Shown: positions 13,901-24,500 of the stretch, in pieces
How the letters are laid out: each line of letters opens with the position of its first letter
Numbering within the stretch: position 1 is the first letter of the stretch
NCBI GenBank assembly: GCA_963662155.1
Contig: OY759262.1
Location: 11,573,000 to 11,636,999, forward strand
From: Lamellibrachia columna
Lineage: Eukaryota > Annelida > Polychaeta > Sabellida > Siboglinidae
Direction: 5' to 3'
DNA: 64,000 nt
Made by a program: the position numbers and the translations under genes
The notes under the pieces: generated by a model
What the model was told of the DNA's origin: nothing
Seen by the model: the letters and a program-made list of their open reading frames with translations, nothing else
The model's database searches: none

Positions 13901-16900
13901 CAGAGATAAAGTACGGGTAAAGGAAGAAGGTCTGCTATGGTCCATATGAACCATCAAAAGAAGAAAGAGCTAGTTGAGTACAGCCAATGGAAAAGAGCAG
14001 AGAGTCTGACACTTAACAACTACAGAAGAACTACCAAGAAATAATTGAAAAGGTAGAAGAAATATGGTAATGGGATGCAACATCAAACACTGAACAGATA
14101 GTGGACTGAAAGTATGCTGAGAGACGGCAAGGAGATGCCAACGGCCTAACCGAAGCTACGGTTACACATCATCATCAACACGAGGATATTAGTTCATCAC
14201 CAGTTCCAGATGCTAAATTTCAGGAGGCTAAATTTTATTATTTAGGACTGTTAATTGTAACTCCAGAAATGGTAGCTAAGAAAATAAAGGCAATGAAGGA
14301 TAATAAATCACCAGGAGTGGAATACAGACCAGTGAGTTTAACGTCAGTGATTTGTAAATTATTAGAAAAGTTAATTAAAGACGATACGTTGGACTTCCTT
14401 GTTAAATGTTAGGCATAAATTATTAAATACATCTCAACATGGATTCCTAAAAGCAAGGTCATGCTTAACAAATATGTTATGTTTTTTGGAAGAAATCACT
14501 AAGTAGATAGACGAGGGATCGCCAGTAGATTATTATCTACTTAGATTTTCAGAAAGCTTTTGACAAAATGCCACATCAAAGATTACTGCTTAAATTAAAA
14601 GCCCATGGTATCGGGGATAGCACAATTGACTGGACAGAAGAATGGCTGACTGACAGAAGACAGCGTGTTCTAGTAGATGGAGAAGTTTCAAACTGGAAAT
14701 CAGTTTTGAGTGGGGTACCACAAGGATCAGTATTAGGACCTTTATTATTCGTAATATATATATATCAATGACTTGGACGACAATATAACAAGTAACGTAC
14801 TGAAATTTGCGGATGACACAAGTGTTTAGAAAAGTTAACAATGATGGTTATAAACAGCATTTACAAAACGATCTAAACAGATTAATGAAATGGTCTGAGA
14901 AATGGCAGATGTTCAATTTTGGGAAATGTAAATGCCTACATACAGGACATGGGAATTTGGATGTAAACTATAAAATGGGAGATACTGTTCTGGGTACTAC
15001 TGTAAAAGAAAAGGACTTAGGAGTTACAATGATATGAAAGTTTCAGAGCAATGTGGTATTGCAGCTTCAAAGGGTAATAAAATTCTTGGGTTGATTAGGA
15101 GAAATATAACATACAAGGAGAAAAAGCTAATTATACTTCTGTATAAAACAATAGTTAGGCCTCATTTAGAGTACTCTATAGACCATATCGTAAGAAGGAT
15201 ATAGATACACTTGAAAGCGTACAGAGGAGAGCAACTAAAATGATTCCAGAACTGACAGACCTTAGTTATCAAGAACACCTGAAAGAATGTGATTTAACAA
15301 CTCTAGAGACAAGGAGGTTAAGAGGATATCAGATTGAAGTTTTTATGATATTGAATGGGTATGAAAATATTGATAGAAATATGGATCAGTGTAGATTGGA
15401 TATCAGGAAGTACTTGTTCTCACAGAAGACAATAAATGAATGGAACAAAGTGTCAACGGACTGTATAACTGCTAGCAGCATGAATATGTTTAAAAACAAA
15501 GTTGACACATATCTCAGGAGGGTGGGTTACACATAGATGAAGATTGTTGGACTCTCGATAAGCCAATGGCTTCCTTGTCCACTTGTCATCTGGGTATTTG
15601 GCTTGGATGGCAAATCTTGTTAAACATGGCCGGCACTTAAAACAATCAGTAGATCATTTGTTATCCTCTGTGAGAATGAGTATTTTTTTCACATCCAAGC
15701 TACACTGTTCTTTTTACTATCGATACTTCCTACTTACATGCTCTTCGTGGGCAAAGGTTCTCATGATTTCAACCACATTGCAGGTGTTAACAGCACCTGC
15801 AATATAAATATAAACTACACATGAAAAACAATAACCATATCTTGTAACACATGACTGTTTTTCTACTTTTCAAAGCTACATATTTTGCAAGGAAGATCCA
15901 CAATTCTGAAACACTTAAGTAATCGTCATCGTTACAGTTTTAATGGAAAAGTGTGTCATTTTGTAAAAAGTAGGCTACAACAACAACAGAATACATGTTT
16001 GCTTGTGTCTTAGAATTCTTAGAGAACACCATGTCACATAATCATAGGAGGCTAATACCATATATCATTAACATGTTCACAATAAAATGGAGACAAACAT
16101 GTCATATATGTTAATTTGTCTTTCTAAATAGATCTAACATGCAAAACAGTAGTCTTGATTGCTATTGAGCATTAGATCAGCTACCTTCATCGCATGGAGA
16201 GTGGCAATCCCAGCCAACCTCAAAGACTGGTTCTGCTTGGGACAGTGCAACGTCACCAGGAGATGGAATCTTCACAGGAGTATTACATAGGGCTGTTGTT
16301 CTGGTTTCCAACTTCTTCATAGCAGCAACTGAAAACAATTATTCAATATCAATTTAGTGCTCTTTATGATTCATGTATGCACTTTTACAGTTTATGCCAA
16401 CATTAATTTGTGCACTTCCACAACACTGGATGACAGAAAGAAGACAAGTGCATTAACTTCCACAACCCTGGACGACAGAAGGAAGACAAGTGCATTAACT
16501 TCCACAACACTAGACGACAGAATGAAGACAAGTGCATTAACTTCCACAACCCTGGACGACAGAAGGAAGACAAGTGCATTAACTTACACAACCCTGGATG
16601 ACCGAAAGAAGACAAGTGCATTAACTTCCACAAAAAAAATTATTACTAAAATGGGAAAGTTACATGGTGTCCACAAAGTCTCCTTCACATGACAAAAACA
16701 TTTCCTGTTGAAAAAATGTCCGTATTTATGGTTTGTGGGACATATTTTTTCCTGTATTTATGGTTTGTAGGATATCTTTATTATGATATTAAAGATGTTA
16801 TTGTCATGTGAAACAGACTTTGTGGTAACTCACACAATTCTGCAATTTGGTGCAAGACACAGTGAAAAGGTTATTTCTGAAATTTCATAGGGATAGCCTC

Positions 16901-18953
16901 TCATTGTTGGCTAAGACCAAGTTCTAACTTAGATAGGAAAACAATCTGTTGTAATTTTCTGCACTTCAACCCCTCTGGTAGTAAATAAATGCAGTTGTCT
17001 CCATTTTGTTGCCCAGCAACTGTGAAAGTGCACATTTACATGACAAAACACACAGCTTGGTTCTAAATAGGCAAGAGATTCACTCTTTGCTTTCAGGGAA
17101 AGTTGAGAATCCAGGCTGCCAAAAGCATAGTTTTTCAAGGCTATTCGTAACCTTATTAAAATAAACACATATTTCATGTCTATTCTTATAGCTGCAGCAG
17201 GGATAGAATTTAGCCTAAAATTATTGGAGGCCAGCCCGGCTGCCACTTTGCCAAAATCTAGGAGCCTGCCACCAAATCAGGTTCTCTTCAAAGTCATAAT
17301 ATAAATTTTAATGAATTGTGTAACTATAGGTCCATATCACTCTTGAAAGGTACTTGACAATAGTCATCCCCCCGGCATTACGCCATAGGAAGCCATGAAG
17401 GCTTATATGGCCAGTGCTTAAACCTGGTTTCTGTAGTGCGAAGCAACTTAGAGTGCAGTTATACTGACCCTCCTGGACGGGACACTAGTCCATCGCAGGT
17501 ACCTTCCAAACAGTGTTTGTACTCATTTGCAGCTGAGTAGACTGAGGCAAAGTAGGGTAAACGAAATTGCCTAAGCTTCGAAAACGAACCGTGCCCAATG
17601 TGGGTCTTGAACTCACAACCCTTGAATTTAGAGTCCAACACCTTAATCACTAGGCCATGGCTGCCCCCCTTCTTGACAATAACCACATACAAATATAAAA
17701 TGATGACTTTCAAATTGTGATAAAAACTGTAACATAATTTGTACAGTATGGCGCTTTGTCTTCAACAATATTCGATGTAGCCTGTTGATTTATAAAGTTA
17801 CAATCGATTATTTAGAACACATTTCTTCTGTTTCTCAATGGCAGAAAGTAGATGGTATGTCACGAAATACATGATACAACTGTCAGATAAGAAAGTTGAT
17901 TTTGGGCCTGCAGGATGTACGCCCTTACTCAGTTACTGGAGCATTCAAGTATGCCTAGGTTTTAAACCCAATCGGGCCAACGAAAGTTATGACACCTTTA
18001 GGACATATGTGCATAGATCAGATGCTAACTAAACGGGCATTTGTGTGGAACATGGGTCCACCTCAATTTTGCATGTTATTATAAATATACAGTACTTACT
18101 TACATAAGTCATGCACGATGCATAGTTTATTATGGAATGGGTATAATATTACACATTCTGCACATAAACACAGCATTTCATTACCTTTTCCAATATTTGA
18201 ATGTGCATATCGTATAAGGGTGAGATATGGTAATTAGTGAGCAGTGTTAGATAGATAAGTAAATGTATTACTGTGTAGTGTTTTTTTTGGCAACTAATAT
18301 GTTATCAAACTACAAGAAGCCTCTTTTATATGGCTTCAAAACTACTTTGAAACTGAGCATTGACATTTTGTAGGCGATACATATTATTTCATTATGACAA
18401 CGCGAGAAGCGAAAGATGGTACTCTTAGCATTGGATGAAACGACCGTTTGCCAAAATGACTGTACATAGTTGAATTCAATACCAAAGTGGGCCAAAACAT
18501 CCATCAGCACGGACCCGTCAAGGGCTGAACCACCTGCGAGTGCGAAGCGTCAAATCTCCAAGCGTTGGAAAAGGTGATAAGAAGCATTTTTTACACGCAA
18601 AATGTTTAATAATTTATACGTTCCACAGTCAGACAGATAACGATGCATGGACCCGTCGTTGTTATCCGTAAATATAATATTGTATCTTGTACTATCTTCA
18701 TAATGAAGAAAATTGGGTGGGCCCGGATTCTACAGAAGTGCCACTAAATGGAACACTGGCAATGTACATTGTCATTACCGGTAGAGTCAACGGTTTGGCG
18801 ATTGGTCTTGGCGGCTGCAGCCTCAGAGTCGGGCCCAACTCCGCAATCAAGAGTTTTCGGCATTTTGCCTTTACTTCGAGTTGTACTTGTAGAGGGCTTG
18901 TCAGCGACTTTTTCACTCGCAACAGCCCTTACTCTCGGCTTCGCCTTTCCCAT
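4930..18953 (-). CDS. ETAA1: ETAA1-like activator of ATR kinase (Ewing tumour-associated antigen 1 homologue)
   Basis: Nine coding exons on the minus strand: 18779-18953, 16185-16328, 15738-15796, 12498-12607, 11888-11991, 10259-10292, 8173-9302, 7112-7195 and 4930-5237. All have GT/AG borders and matching phases (1,1,0,2,1,2,1,1), giving 715 aa; human ETAA1 is about 926 aa. Seen: residues 94-103 FEVGWDCHSP match the ATR-activating segment of the human protein, and W98 aligns with the essential human W107. NVVEIMRTFA (113-122) and LLGLWIGSAF (139-148) match its two following conserved blocks. The C-terminus (687-708) carries CSPEEIERKKEAALQRRKK, a typical RPA32C-binding helix. Acidic patches at 266-280 (DDLWTDEELFDNDSF) and 596-613 may bind RPA70. 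Family role: recruited by RPA to stalled forks, activates ATR-ATRIP in the nucleus. The long middle is low-conservation and probably disordered. The start at 18953 was chosen for MGKAKPR; an in-frame ATG lies 3 codons upstream at 18962. No break is seen, so the gene looks functional. Confidence 0.9.
5540..6400 (+). mobile_element. Decayed LINE reverse transcriptase fragment (family B)
   Basis: Inside the last ETAA1 intron, antisense to the gene. It reads through frameshifts as VTVLDATKAFDKV, then GVKQG-like text, then YANDLWVFSPSVSGLTKL. YAND is a mutated YADD catalytic motif. The longest piece (5796-6260) continues to NKSYSMVIDNKPQDKRNT. The same family is present on the minus strand at 59413-60003, where YADD is intact. 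It is non-autonomous and broken. Confidence 0.85.
6400..7111. other. ETAA1 intron sequence without recognised elements
   Basis: AT-rich intron between the RT fragment and exon 8 (7112-7195). Short open frames on both strands are low complexity. No gene or defined repeat is seen. Confidence 0.5.
7256..7657. mobile_element. Non-autonomous hAT element with 8-bp target duplication
   Basis: Termini CAGAGATAGGGCGA and (inverted) CAGAGATGGAGTAA are flanked on both sides by the perfect 8-bp direct repeat CAACACAT (7248-7255 and 7658-7665). An 8-bp duplication and CAG-starting ends are hAT hallmarks. The 402-bp body contains alternating ATTGTAATCATGATCATGATT motifs, also seen near 57.5 kb, and encodes no transposase. 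It sits in the ETAA1 intron just upstream of exon 8. Confidence 0.85.
7930..8065. repeat. Dispersed repeat, family also near 47.6 kb and 62.5 kb
   Basis: Motifs CTAGTATCCACT, TATGCTAGCTCATTTGTACA, GTGAAATCATCA and TCCTTCGATGATTTGA recur in the same order at 62.5-62.9 kb. Part of the set is at 47.58-47.65 kb (TATGCTGGCTCATTTGTGCA). No ends or coding frames are recognised. It is most likely an old transposon family. Confidence 0.6.
8173..9302 (-). CDS. ETAA1: ETAA1 large central exon 7
   Basis: An 1130-nt exon, residues 210-585, with acceptor TTCTCTACAG and donor CAG|GTATGT. It is Ser/Thr/Gln-rich and low in predicted order, with two acidic-hydrophobic patches: DDLWTDEELFDNDSF (266-280), and DDLLAELAEPDELLDSQ further on. 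Such patches resemble RPA70N-binding motifs of checkpoint proteins, but that is inference. A large central exon is also a feature of vertebrate ETAA1 genes. Confidence 0.85.
9628..10221. repeat. 45-bp minisatellite, about 13 copies
   Basis: Near-identical 45-bp units (AGTAGTTCTGGTACGTCCAC plus CTCAATACACCCTAGTGAAA plus GAGAG). Only the TCTGG/CATGG dinucleotide position varies. Because 45 is a multiple of 3, two plus-strand frames stay open across the array (periodic GTSTSIHPSERESSS). I treat these as by-products: the array is antisense inside an ETAA1 intron and is bounded by no start or splice context. Confidence 0.93.
10259..10292 (-). CDS. ETAA1: ETAA1 microexon 6 (34 nt)
   Basis: Bounded by acceptor TTTTGTGTCTTCAG and donor GTGAGC. 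It enters in phase 1 and leaves in phase 2, encoding D-TPELSPRRSA-R with split codons at both ends (residues 198-209). It is needed: joining exon 5 directly to exon 7 puts a TGA in the second codon. It lies about 37 bp from the 45-bp minisatellite in the next intron. It was found from phase logic and splice sites, without a homologous protein to compare, so it is slightly less certain than the other exons. Confidence 0.75.
10758..11795. mobile_element. Non-autonomous hAT element, 1.04 kb, 8-bp target duplication
   Basis: Ends CAGGGCTGGGGTGAATT and (inverted) AAGGGTTGGGTCAATT are flanked by the perfect 8-bp repeat ATTGTCTT (10750-10757 and 11796-11803). Both sub-termini are rich in GAATTGGAATTG. 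The core (about 10925-11570) matches the core of the element at 21707-22511 but with different ends. No transposase frame is seen. A further copy of the terminal type lies near 58565-58735. Confidence 0.88.
13131..13609. repeat. 43-bp minisatellite, about 11 copies
   Basis: Units of ACTCACACAACAGTGACAAT plus ACAAAGAGATGGAGGCCCAC plus TGC. As 43 is not a multiple of 3, minus-strand open frames (SLYCHCWVSAVGLHLFVLS...) cycle through the three readings. This marks them as repeat shadows. The array lies in the ETAA1 intron between exons 3 and 4. Confidence 0.93.
13800..14200. other. ETAA1 intron stretch upstream of the LINE, origin unclear
   Basis: Purine-rich sequence ending in GCCAACGGCCTAACCGAAGC and CATCATCATCAA. 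It may be part of an older transposon 3' end, but I could not match it to another copy in the window. No open frame. Confidence 0.35.
14200..15632 (+). mobile_element. Internally deleted LINE (family A, jockey/CR1/L2-like)
   Basis: It reads MVAKKIKAMKDNKSPGV, then jumps to YRPVSLTSVICKLLEKLI. Next come FQKAFDKMPHQRLLLKLKAHG, GVPQGSVLGPLLFVIYI, the broken catalytic KFADDTS, the thumb (KWQMFNFGKCKCLHTGH) and the C-terminal LTTLETRRLRG...NGYENIDRN...INEWNKVSTDC...YLRRVGYT. These are the ordered blocks of a jockey-superfamily reverse transcriptase. Frameshifts and an internal deletion mean it is dead. The 3' end is the shared tail GATAAGCCAATGGCTTCCTT...AATCTTGTTAAA. It sits antisense in the ETAA1 intron between exons 3 and 4. 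Confidence 0.92.
16424..16632. repeat. 42-bp minisatellite, 5 copies
   Basis: Units of ACTTCCACAACACTGGATGA plus CAGAAAGAAGACAAGTGCAT plus TA. 42 is divisible by 3, so frames stay open on both strands (LTSTTLDDRRKTSA). It lies in ETAA1 intron 1, about 95 bp upstream (in gene direction) of the exon 2 acceptor. It is not coding. Confidence 0.92.
16640..17355. other. ETAA1 intron 1, no gene seen
   Basis: Non-coding intron sequence between the minisatellite and the SINE. Short open frames only. A TTTATGGTTTGTGGGA/TTTATGGTTTGTAGGA pair near 16725-16770 is a small local duplication. Confidence 0.5.
17370..17678 (-). mobile_element. tRNA-derived SINE, copy 1
   Basis: Minus strand. The 5' head GGGGGCAGCCATGGCCTAGT contains an A-box-like region, followed by a B-box-like GGTTGTGAGTTCAAGACCC. 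This is the internal RNA polymerase III promoter of a tRNA-derived SINE. The body (TTCGAAGCTTAGGCAATTTC..., CACTGTTTGGAAGGTACC, GCCTTCATGGCTTCCTA) is about 90% like the copy at 35876-36180. The flanks share the 10-bp repeat CTTGACAATA, consistent with a target-site duplication. It lies in ETAA1 intron 1. Confidence 0.88.
17720..18778. other. ETAA1 intron 1, 5' part, no gene seen
   Basis: The frame at 17838-18032 has no splice support and no recognisable domain. A poly-T run is at 18279-18290. Nothing else is recognised. Confidence 0.5.
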
Positions 18954-20434
18954 AACGTACACTTTATAATGTTTCTAACTACATTTTAACTTAAAGAAGT
19001 GACGTTACGCGCAATGCAATCTGTGTACTCATCTGTGTACATACGTAGCTGGTGAGCGGATGTCGCTGATCGGAGCTGCGCGCGCATACCACTGTCGCAG
19101 TGAAACATTTTCCAAGCAATACAATCTGATCCTAAGAAATGATGACCGGCAGCATATAAATACACATCACCACTCGAATGTGGTGCATCTCCTTTGCTCC
19201 CAAACCTTCTTACAATCCAAATATTATAGCTTTGATTCTCCTGCAGCAACTCATAAATGTGATTATTAAATTACAAACCCACTTCTAACAGATACATTTA
19301 TTTCTAACCGAGGTACTTCCTGTGAATGGAAGCGTGTTGTGATCTTGCCGTCGCTTTTTGTGTAGTGTAAAAAGGTAAATGTGCCATCATTTAGCTCTTT
19401 ATTTATCGCAGACATATTTGTTAGTCCTAAACATTTGTTTTCTTTTATTATTACTGATGAAAATGTTCCTTTGATCGTTCTGTTTCGATCACACAGCATC
19501 GTACGTTAAACGTTTGCGGCAACAACAGTCGGTAAAACATCACTCGGGCTCAGCATCATCATGAACTGGACTGGTCTGAATAATTTACACCGCTAAACAG
19601 CATCCATACCTCATGTTTTCTATGCCAATGTTTCCATCATTCTGCGAACAAGATAGGCATATATTCGTTTTAAACATTGCTTTTGCCGTCCAAATAGCTC
19701 CGCAAATCGCATTCGGAGTGGGCGATAACAGAACGGCCTATGTTCACTGCAGAGCCGGCAGAAGACGCTGTACCTGTAGGCACATATACACCTAGTATGA
19801 TGCATAAAGAGTGAACTGAAAGAGTATAACAGTACTTCGGATGGCAAGTTTTGGACAGAGATTTCTTCACAGAACCAAAAAAAACTGTTTTAAATAATCT
19901 GTTTTCCATAGTAAAAAAAAAAGGAGGCGCCGGTGAACAAAAAGGAAGTAGGCGGGTACGACAAAGTAGTTTCTTTTTTTACTAAGCCTTATACGTATAG
20001 GGCTTTATTTTATCGGTAATCCATTATTCTGAGCACCCTAGATTTTCCTACAGATTAGTAGACCTGTCGGTACCTGGATTACCATTTTATTTGATGTAAT
20101 TTTGCCAACCATCAACATTTCCGTAGTTCCCCCTCCCAAAATTGGCTCAAACCTTGGGTGTGGTAATCCATGTTCAATAAAATAATAATAATAATATAAA
20201 ATTATAATATGTTGTCATGAAAACCATAATGTGACGTCGTGCACAGGTTCATTTCAGGAATTTTTTATTTCTTCTGCTTCTTGATGCCAATGTGCAGATA
20301 GTATGTCATGCAATACACATGTGAAATTTAAGTTATTTAGTTCCGGGCAGAATTGGTGCTTATGTTTTTAAAGCCCTCATTGTGTCAGAAACTGATGCAA
20401 TGCAGCACTATTTGGACCACAAAAGTGTGCAAAC
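18954..20434. other. Divergent intergenic region upstream of ETAA1 and SF3B2
   Basis: It should contain the ETAA1 promoter, as the ETAA1 ATG is at 18953. CG-rich patches such as GGAGCTGCGCGCGCATACC lie at 19074-19092. I do not see a TATA box or a known element that I can assign with confidence. Short ORFs on both strands (for example minus 19266-19499, which ends VSVRSGFVI) show no family match that I recognise. A repeat with ends GGTAATCC...GGATTACC at about 20013-20110 recurs at 23819-23921. Confidence 0.5.
20013..20175. repeat. Dispersed repeat shared with SF3B2 intron 3 (23.8 kb)
   Basis: TCCATTATTCTGAGCACCCT, then CTACAGATTAGTAGACCTGTC, then GGATTACC and ATTTGATG. The same words occur in the same order at 23819-23925 (TCCATTGTTCTGAGCACCCT ... 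CTACAGATTACTAGAACTGTC). Its class is unknown. Confidence 0.6.
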
Positions 20435-21235
20435 CACGGTTGGAAAAAATCATGATTTAAAAAAAAAATGAATCGGATTTATTTGATTTAAATCAGAATT
20501 TTTTTTTTTTTTTTAATCTGGTATATAGATGTTTATATTTATAAACTCTTTCAAACTTGTTCTATTCAAATCGATTTGGGTACTTGTCTTAACAGAGGGT
20601 ACATGATTTTTGCTGATATAAACACTTTAGACAATGTCCACAAGGCCTCACCCCCTGTAGTTGCATAATCTGTCTTGGAAAGGAAAGCATGCTGTGTGTC
20701 TGAGGCTGTAGTAGTGCTAATTATTGTTTGCTTAGAGGGTGGATTAGCACATGGCCAGAGCTCTGTGTACTCTAAGGGTCTCCAACCAGACTGCAAACTG
20801 GTACAGTATTAAACAATTGTAGCCCAGACTGTCTTAGTTGAGTCAACATACTGAATAAAAAGCACAAGCTCTAGGTGGACTTTAACTCAGGGCTTCTGAC
20901 TTGAAAAGATACTTGCTCTGGAAGAAAAGTTTGTGTGGCTTCACTGCATTCAGAAAGGGAATAGCTCAAACATACACAATGTCGTAAAATATTTGACTGT
21001 CAGGCTATCTGGTGTCAATACAGCTACACAAGTGTGCGCATTTGTGCTTTTGTATTAAAAAACATACAAAACTTTGTTGATTTCGATGCTTGTAAACAAT
21101 TATTTGTGTTAAATTCATATAAATCAGCGATTAAAAAATCGGAAGTCAAAAAAAAATCATAAGTCAATGATTTTTGATTTTTTTGGAGTGATTTAAATCA
21201 TGATTTAAATCAATGATTTAAATCAAACAACCCTG
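20435..21235. mobile_element. Non-autonomous hAT element (801 bp) 5' of SF3B2
   Basis: Ends CACGGTTGGAAAAAATCATG and (inverted) CAGGGTTGTTTGATTTAAAT are flanked by a perfect 8-bp duplication GTGCAAAC (20427-20434 and 21236-21243). Both sub-termini are built of ATGATTTAAATCA palindromes. No transposase is encoded. Its right end lies 296 bp upstream of the SF3B2 ATG, so it is close to or within the promoter. Confidence 0.9.
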
Positions 21236-21531
21236 GTGCAAACCGCACAATATCTTAAGAAAATAAAAAACTTCTTAAATATTGTGTACTCAAAATAGGC
21301 ATATAATATATGCCTTTATTGTGCATGGAATGAACGCAGTGGCATAGACAAAAATAGCTATGTTGTTTAGCAGAATAAGTAATTTAGCCCAATCGAGTTC
21401 ATGATTATCCAACAGTCATTTAACTGCATCACTTTATCAAAATATAATAAACTGTGTATTGTAGTGAAGCTGAACCTTATAACTGTGTATTACCCACGCT
21501 GTCTAGGAGCGCTACATGCACAAGCGACAAG

Positions 21532-24500
21532 ATGGATATAGGAGGACCACCCCAGGAGGCAGACAATAAGGTATTTATCGCTTCAACCCAATCCAACTAC
21601 TAGTATTTAATTATTCATTGGTGCAGTAGCAGTTCTACTCTAGAACTAACTGTTAGTTACATGATTTGCCTTTATTTTATCTTCTTTTCTCCTAAACAGT
21701 TGTTAACAGACAATCTATTACTTCTTACTGTTTTTATTACTATTACATTTTTTATAATCTATTACCTGGATATCTATTACTATTACTAATACTCGGTCGT
21801 TATTACTATCGCTGAACATCAATTAACTATTTTTTTTATGGGTCTGTGAATTGCCTATGGGTCTTTGAATTGCCTAAGAACTAAGTCTTTGTAGCACTAG
21901 CTAAACATACATTTATATACTATTTGAAGATCTGAGGTGAGAGCATGTGTCCAAATTTTAACAAAAGGTCTGTGTGGCAATGTTACTATGTGGCAATTGG
22001 CAATTTGAAAAAAAGAACTCAGAAGTTTGGCTCATATCAATGCTTACTTTGAATTTGATACATATATTGCAGCTCCTGCTCTTAAGATAATATGTGTTGC
22101 CTGCCTGCAGGTATTTGAAACCATGCCCTTTGTGTGTGCTAGGAATATGTGAAGCCATAGTCACTACAACAGGGCATCTCAACAATTAGTAATTGGCTTG
22201 CTACTCCTGCATTGTTACATTTCATTGATTTCATTGGTATTTCTGAATGCATAAAATTATCAGCCTACTGGTCTTTTCATGTTGTTTGAATAACAGTTCA
22301 GCCATTGTCTGTACATTGTTTACAATTGACTAGCAGTTGGAATAACATGCAGACAAACCTGATATTTTGTTAGTTTGCAGCAGAAGATGTAATAGAAAAA
22401 TAATAGACCACTATCTATTACTTTAGGATCTATTGCTATTACTTTTTTTTTAAATCTCATCTATTACTATTACAGAAAAAAGTCTATTACAATTACTATT
22501 ACATATTACTAGTTGTTAATAAGCATACATATCAAAATAAAATAAAAAATTATTATTCAGAAGCAGTTTGTCAACTTATTATATTTGTATTTTTTTAACT
22601 ACATTAATGCTAATAATAACTGTATTACACCCTTGCATAGCTCCCATGATACTGATGTTATCACACATTCTTTCCTGATTATTATGTGTAATTCATAGGC
22701 CAAAATAAATGATACATTTGAATCGAAATGTAAATTTGTTTTCAGAAAATTTTTGGTGAATTAAGCAGTGGGTATGATGAAACATTAGTCGTTGATGTTA
22801 TCAGATAGAATCTGCTGAGTGCAAAACATGTGCCTCCTGTTGTTTGTTTCAGCCTGGTTCTGGTGATCCGGCACAACAGGTGGGTTTGTCACAATCTTTC
22901 ATTCACCTTACACAACTCTGACAGTTGCAACTGTGAGCACTTAATAGTATCCATATAACCAATCATAGCCATTCTGGTAACTTTGCTGCATACCTGATCA
23001 GTTTTAAGATCCTGCAAAATCAACAAATGTTTATGTTTAAAAATGATCAGTACGGTGGAGTCACGGTATTGTTTGCCCCTGATGTTGCTTGTACGTCACT
23101 GGTGATGAACATTGAGGGTGAATGGACAGTGAATGATCAGTCTGAGCCACAGGTAATGGGAAAACTACACTATATAGTGTCATAGTTATGGTACAATACA
23201 AGAGACCTCTTTTTGAGATATTTTAGTTGCCAAAATAAGAGGTTTGAAAGGCTGTATCATATAGACAGTTGGGAGGCCAATGAAAATGAGTCTTCTAAAG
23301 AATTATGAAGTTAATCTGCTGTAATTTATGATGAGATTCTATGTATTTTATTTACACTTTATGGGTTTTGTGTGTTGGCTGACATATTTGCATTTTCGGT
23401 CCAGTTAGAAGTTGTTTAAGCAAAAAAAAATTTTAGAATAGCATAAATTGTTTCTTCTTGTTCCACAGGGTGCAAACTTGACTGATGAGGAGCGAATCCG
23501 CCTCGGTGCCCAGCAGGCGGCGCTCATCCACATGCTGGTGAGTGCGTAACAATGTCAGGGTCAATTCACATTGTCGTGATAAATGAGACAATGTGCAGCT
23601 TCATATCAGATGTTTACAAGTTGTTGACCTGTTAACAATATTCAAATCCTGGATCAATGTATGTTTGTATTGTGGTGCTACTGTTATGATGGCCATTAAA
23701 AAACAAGCATTATTTATAATACATTGCATTCCTTGTTGAAACCTTTGTTAAATATATTCAGACGAGATCGGGCACAAGTTGAGGATGTATGACTGTTCTG
23801 TAGACAGTTGTTTGATGGATGATAATCCATTGTTCTGAGCACCCTAGATTGTGCTACAGATTACTAGAACTGTCAGTATAGAAATTCGTTCGGATTACCA
23901 CTATATTTGATGGCAATTTGCTCATATGGCAGTGTACCAATATTTTCATGCAGTTTTGAAACTGATATTTTTATTCAATCGAACAAGTATTCCATACGGT
24001 ATGTTACATCTTCAATTGACAATACTTGAAGCTTTCAAAACTACGTAAAAGTCACCACATTTGAATGAAAAGACATTTGACACATCATGGCATGCACACT
24101 ATTGTTGTATTTCTGTGCAGTGTGTATGTTGAATGTGTTTCCTGCATGCAGAGTGCGTAACGTGTGCTCATGTCAGGTTTAGGGGGAGGTAAATTAAGAA
24201 TATATATTATGATAGTAGTTATTAAGGTTTAACACTGGCTGTAATTGGGCACTATGCGTACTTATACTGCTAAGGAAAGTTTTAGCATAATATGTTATTT
24301 TAGATGAACCAGAAAAATATATACCTACCATATAAAACATACGGTACGTACCATATAGAGCCATATTGTTTAGGGTCGGGCAAACGTTTTATTAACACAG
24401 TGCTATTTTTGTACCAAATACAACTTTTTTATTTATTACTAGAATTTCACATGTCCAAGGACAACAATACATAAAATAAGTACACAAAATATAAGAGGGA

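Noticed and set aside
19266..19499. 77-codon minus-strand frame in the ETAA1/SF3B2 intergenic region
   Set aside because: Composition looks protein-like but I recognise no family, and there is no supporting splice or promoter context. Upstream ETAA1 exon status cannot be shown.
23105..23152. Possible extra SF3B2 exon ending SEPQ|GTAATG between exons 2 and 3
   Set aside because: The donor is plausible and the frame is open, but no convincing pyrimidine-tract acceptor precedes it, and exons 2 and 3 already join in phase.
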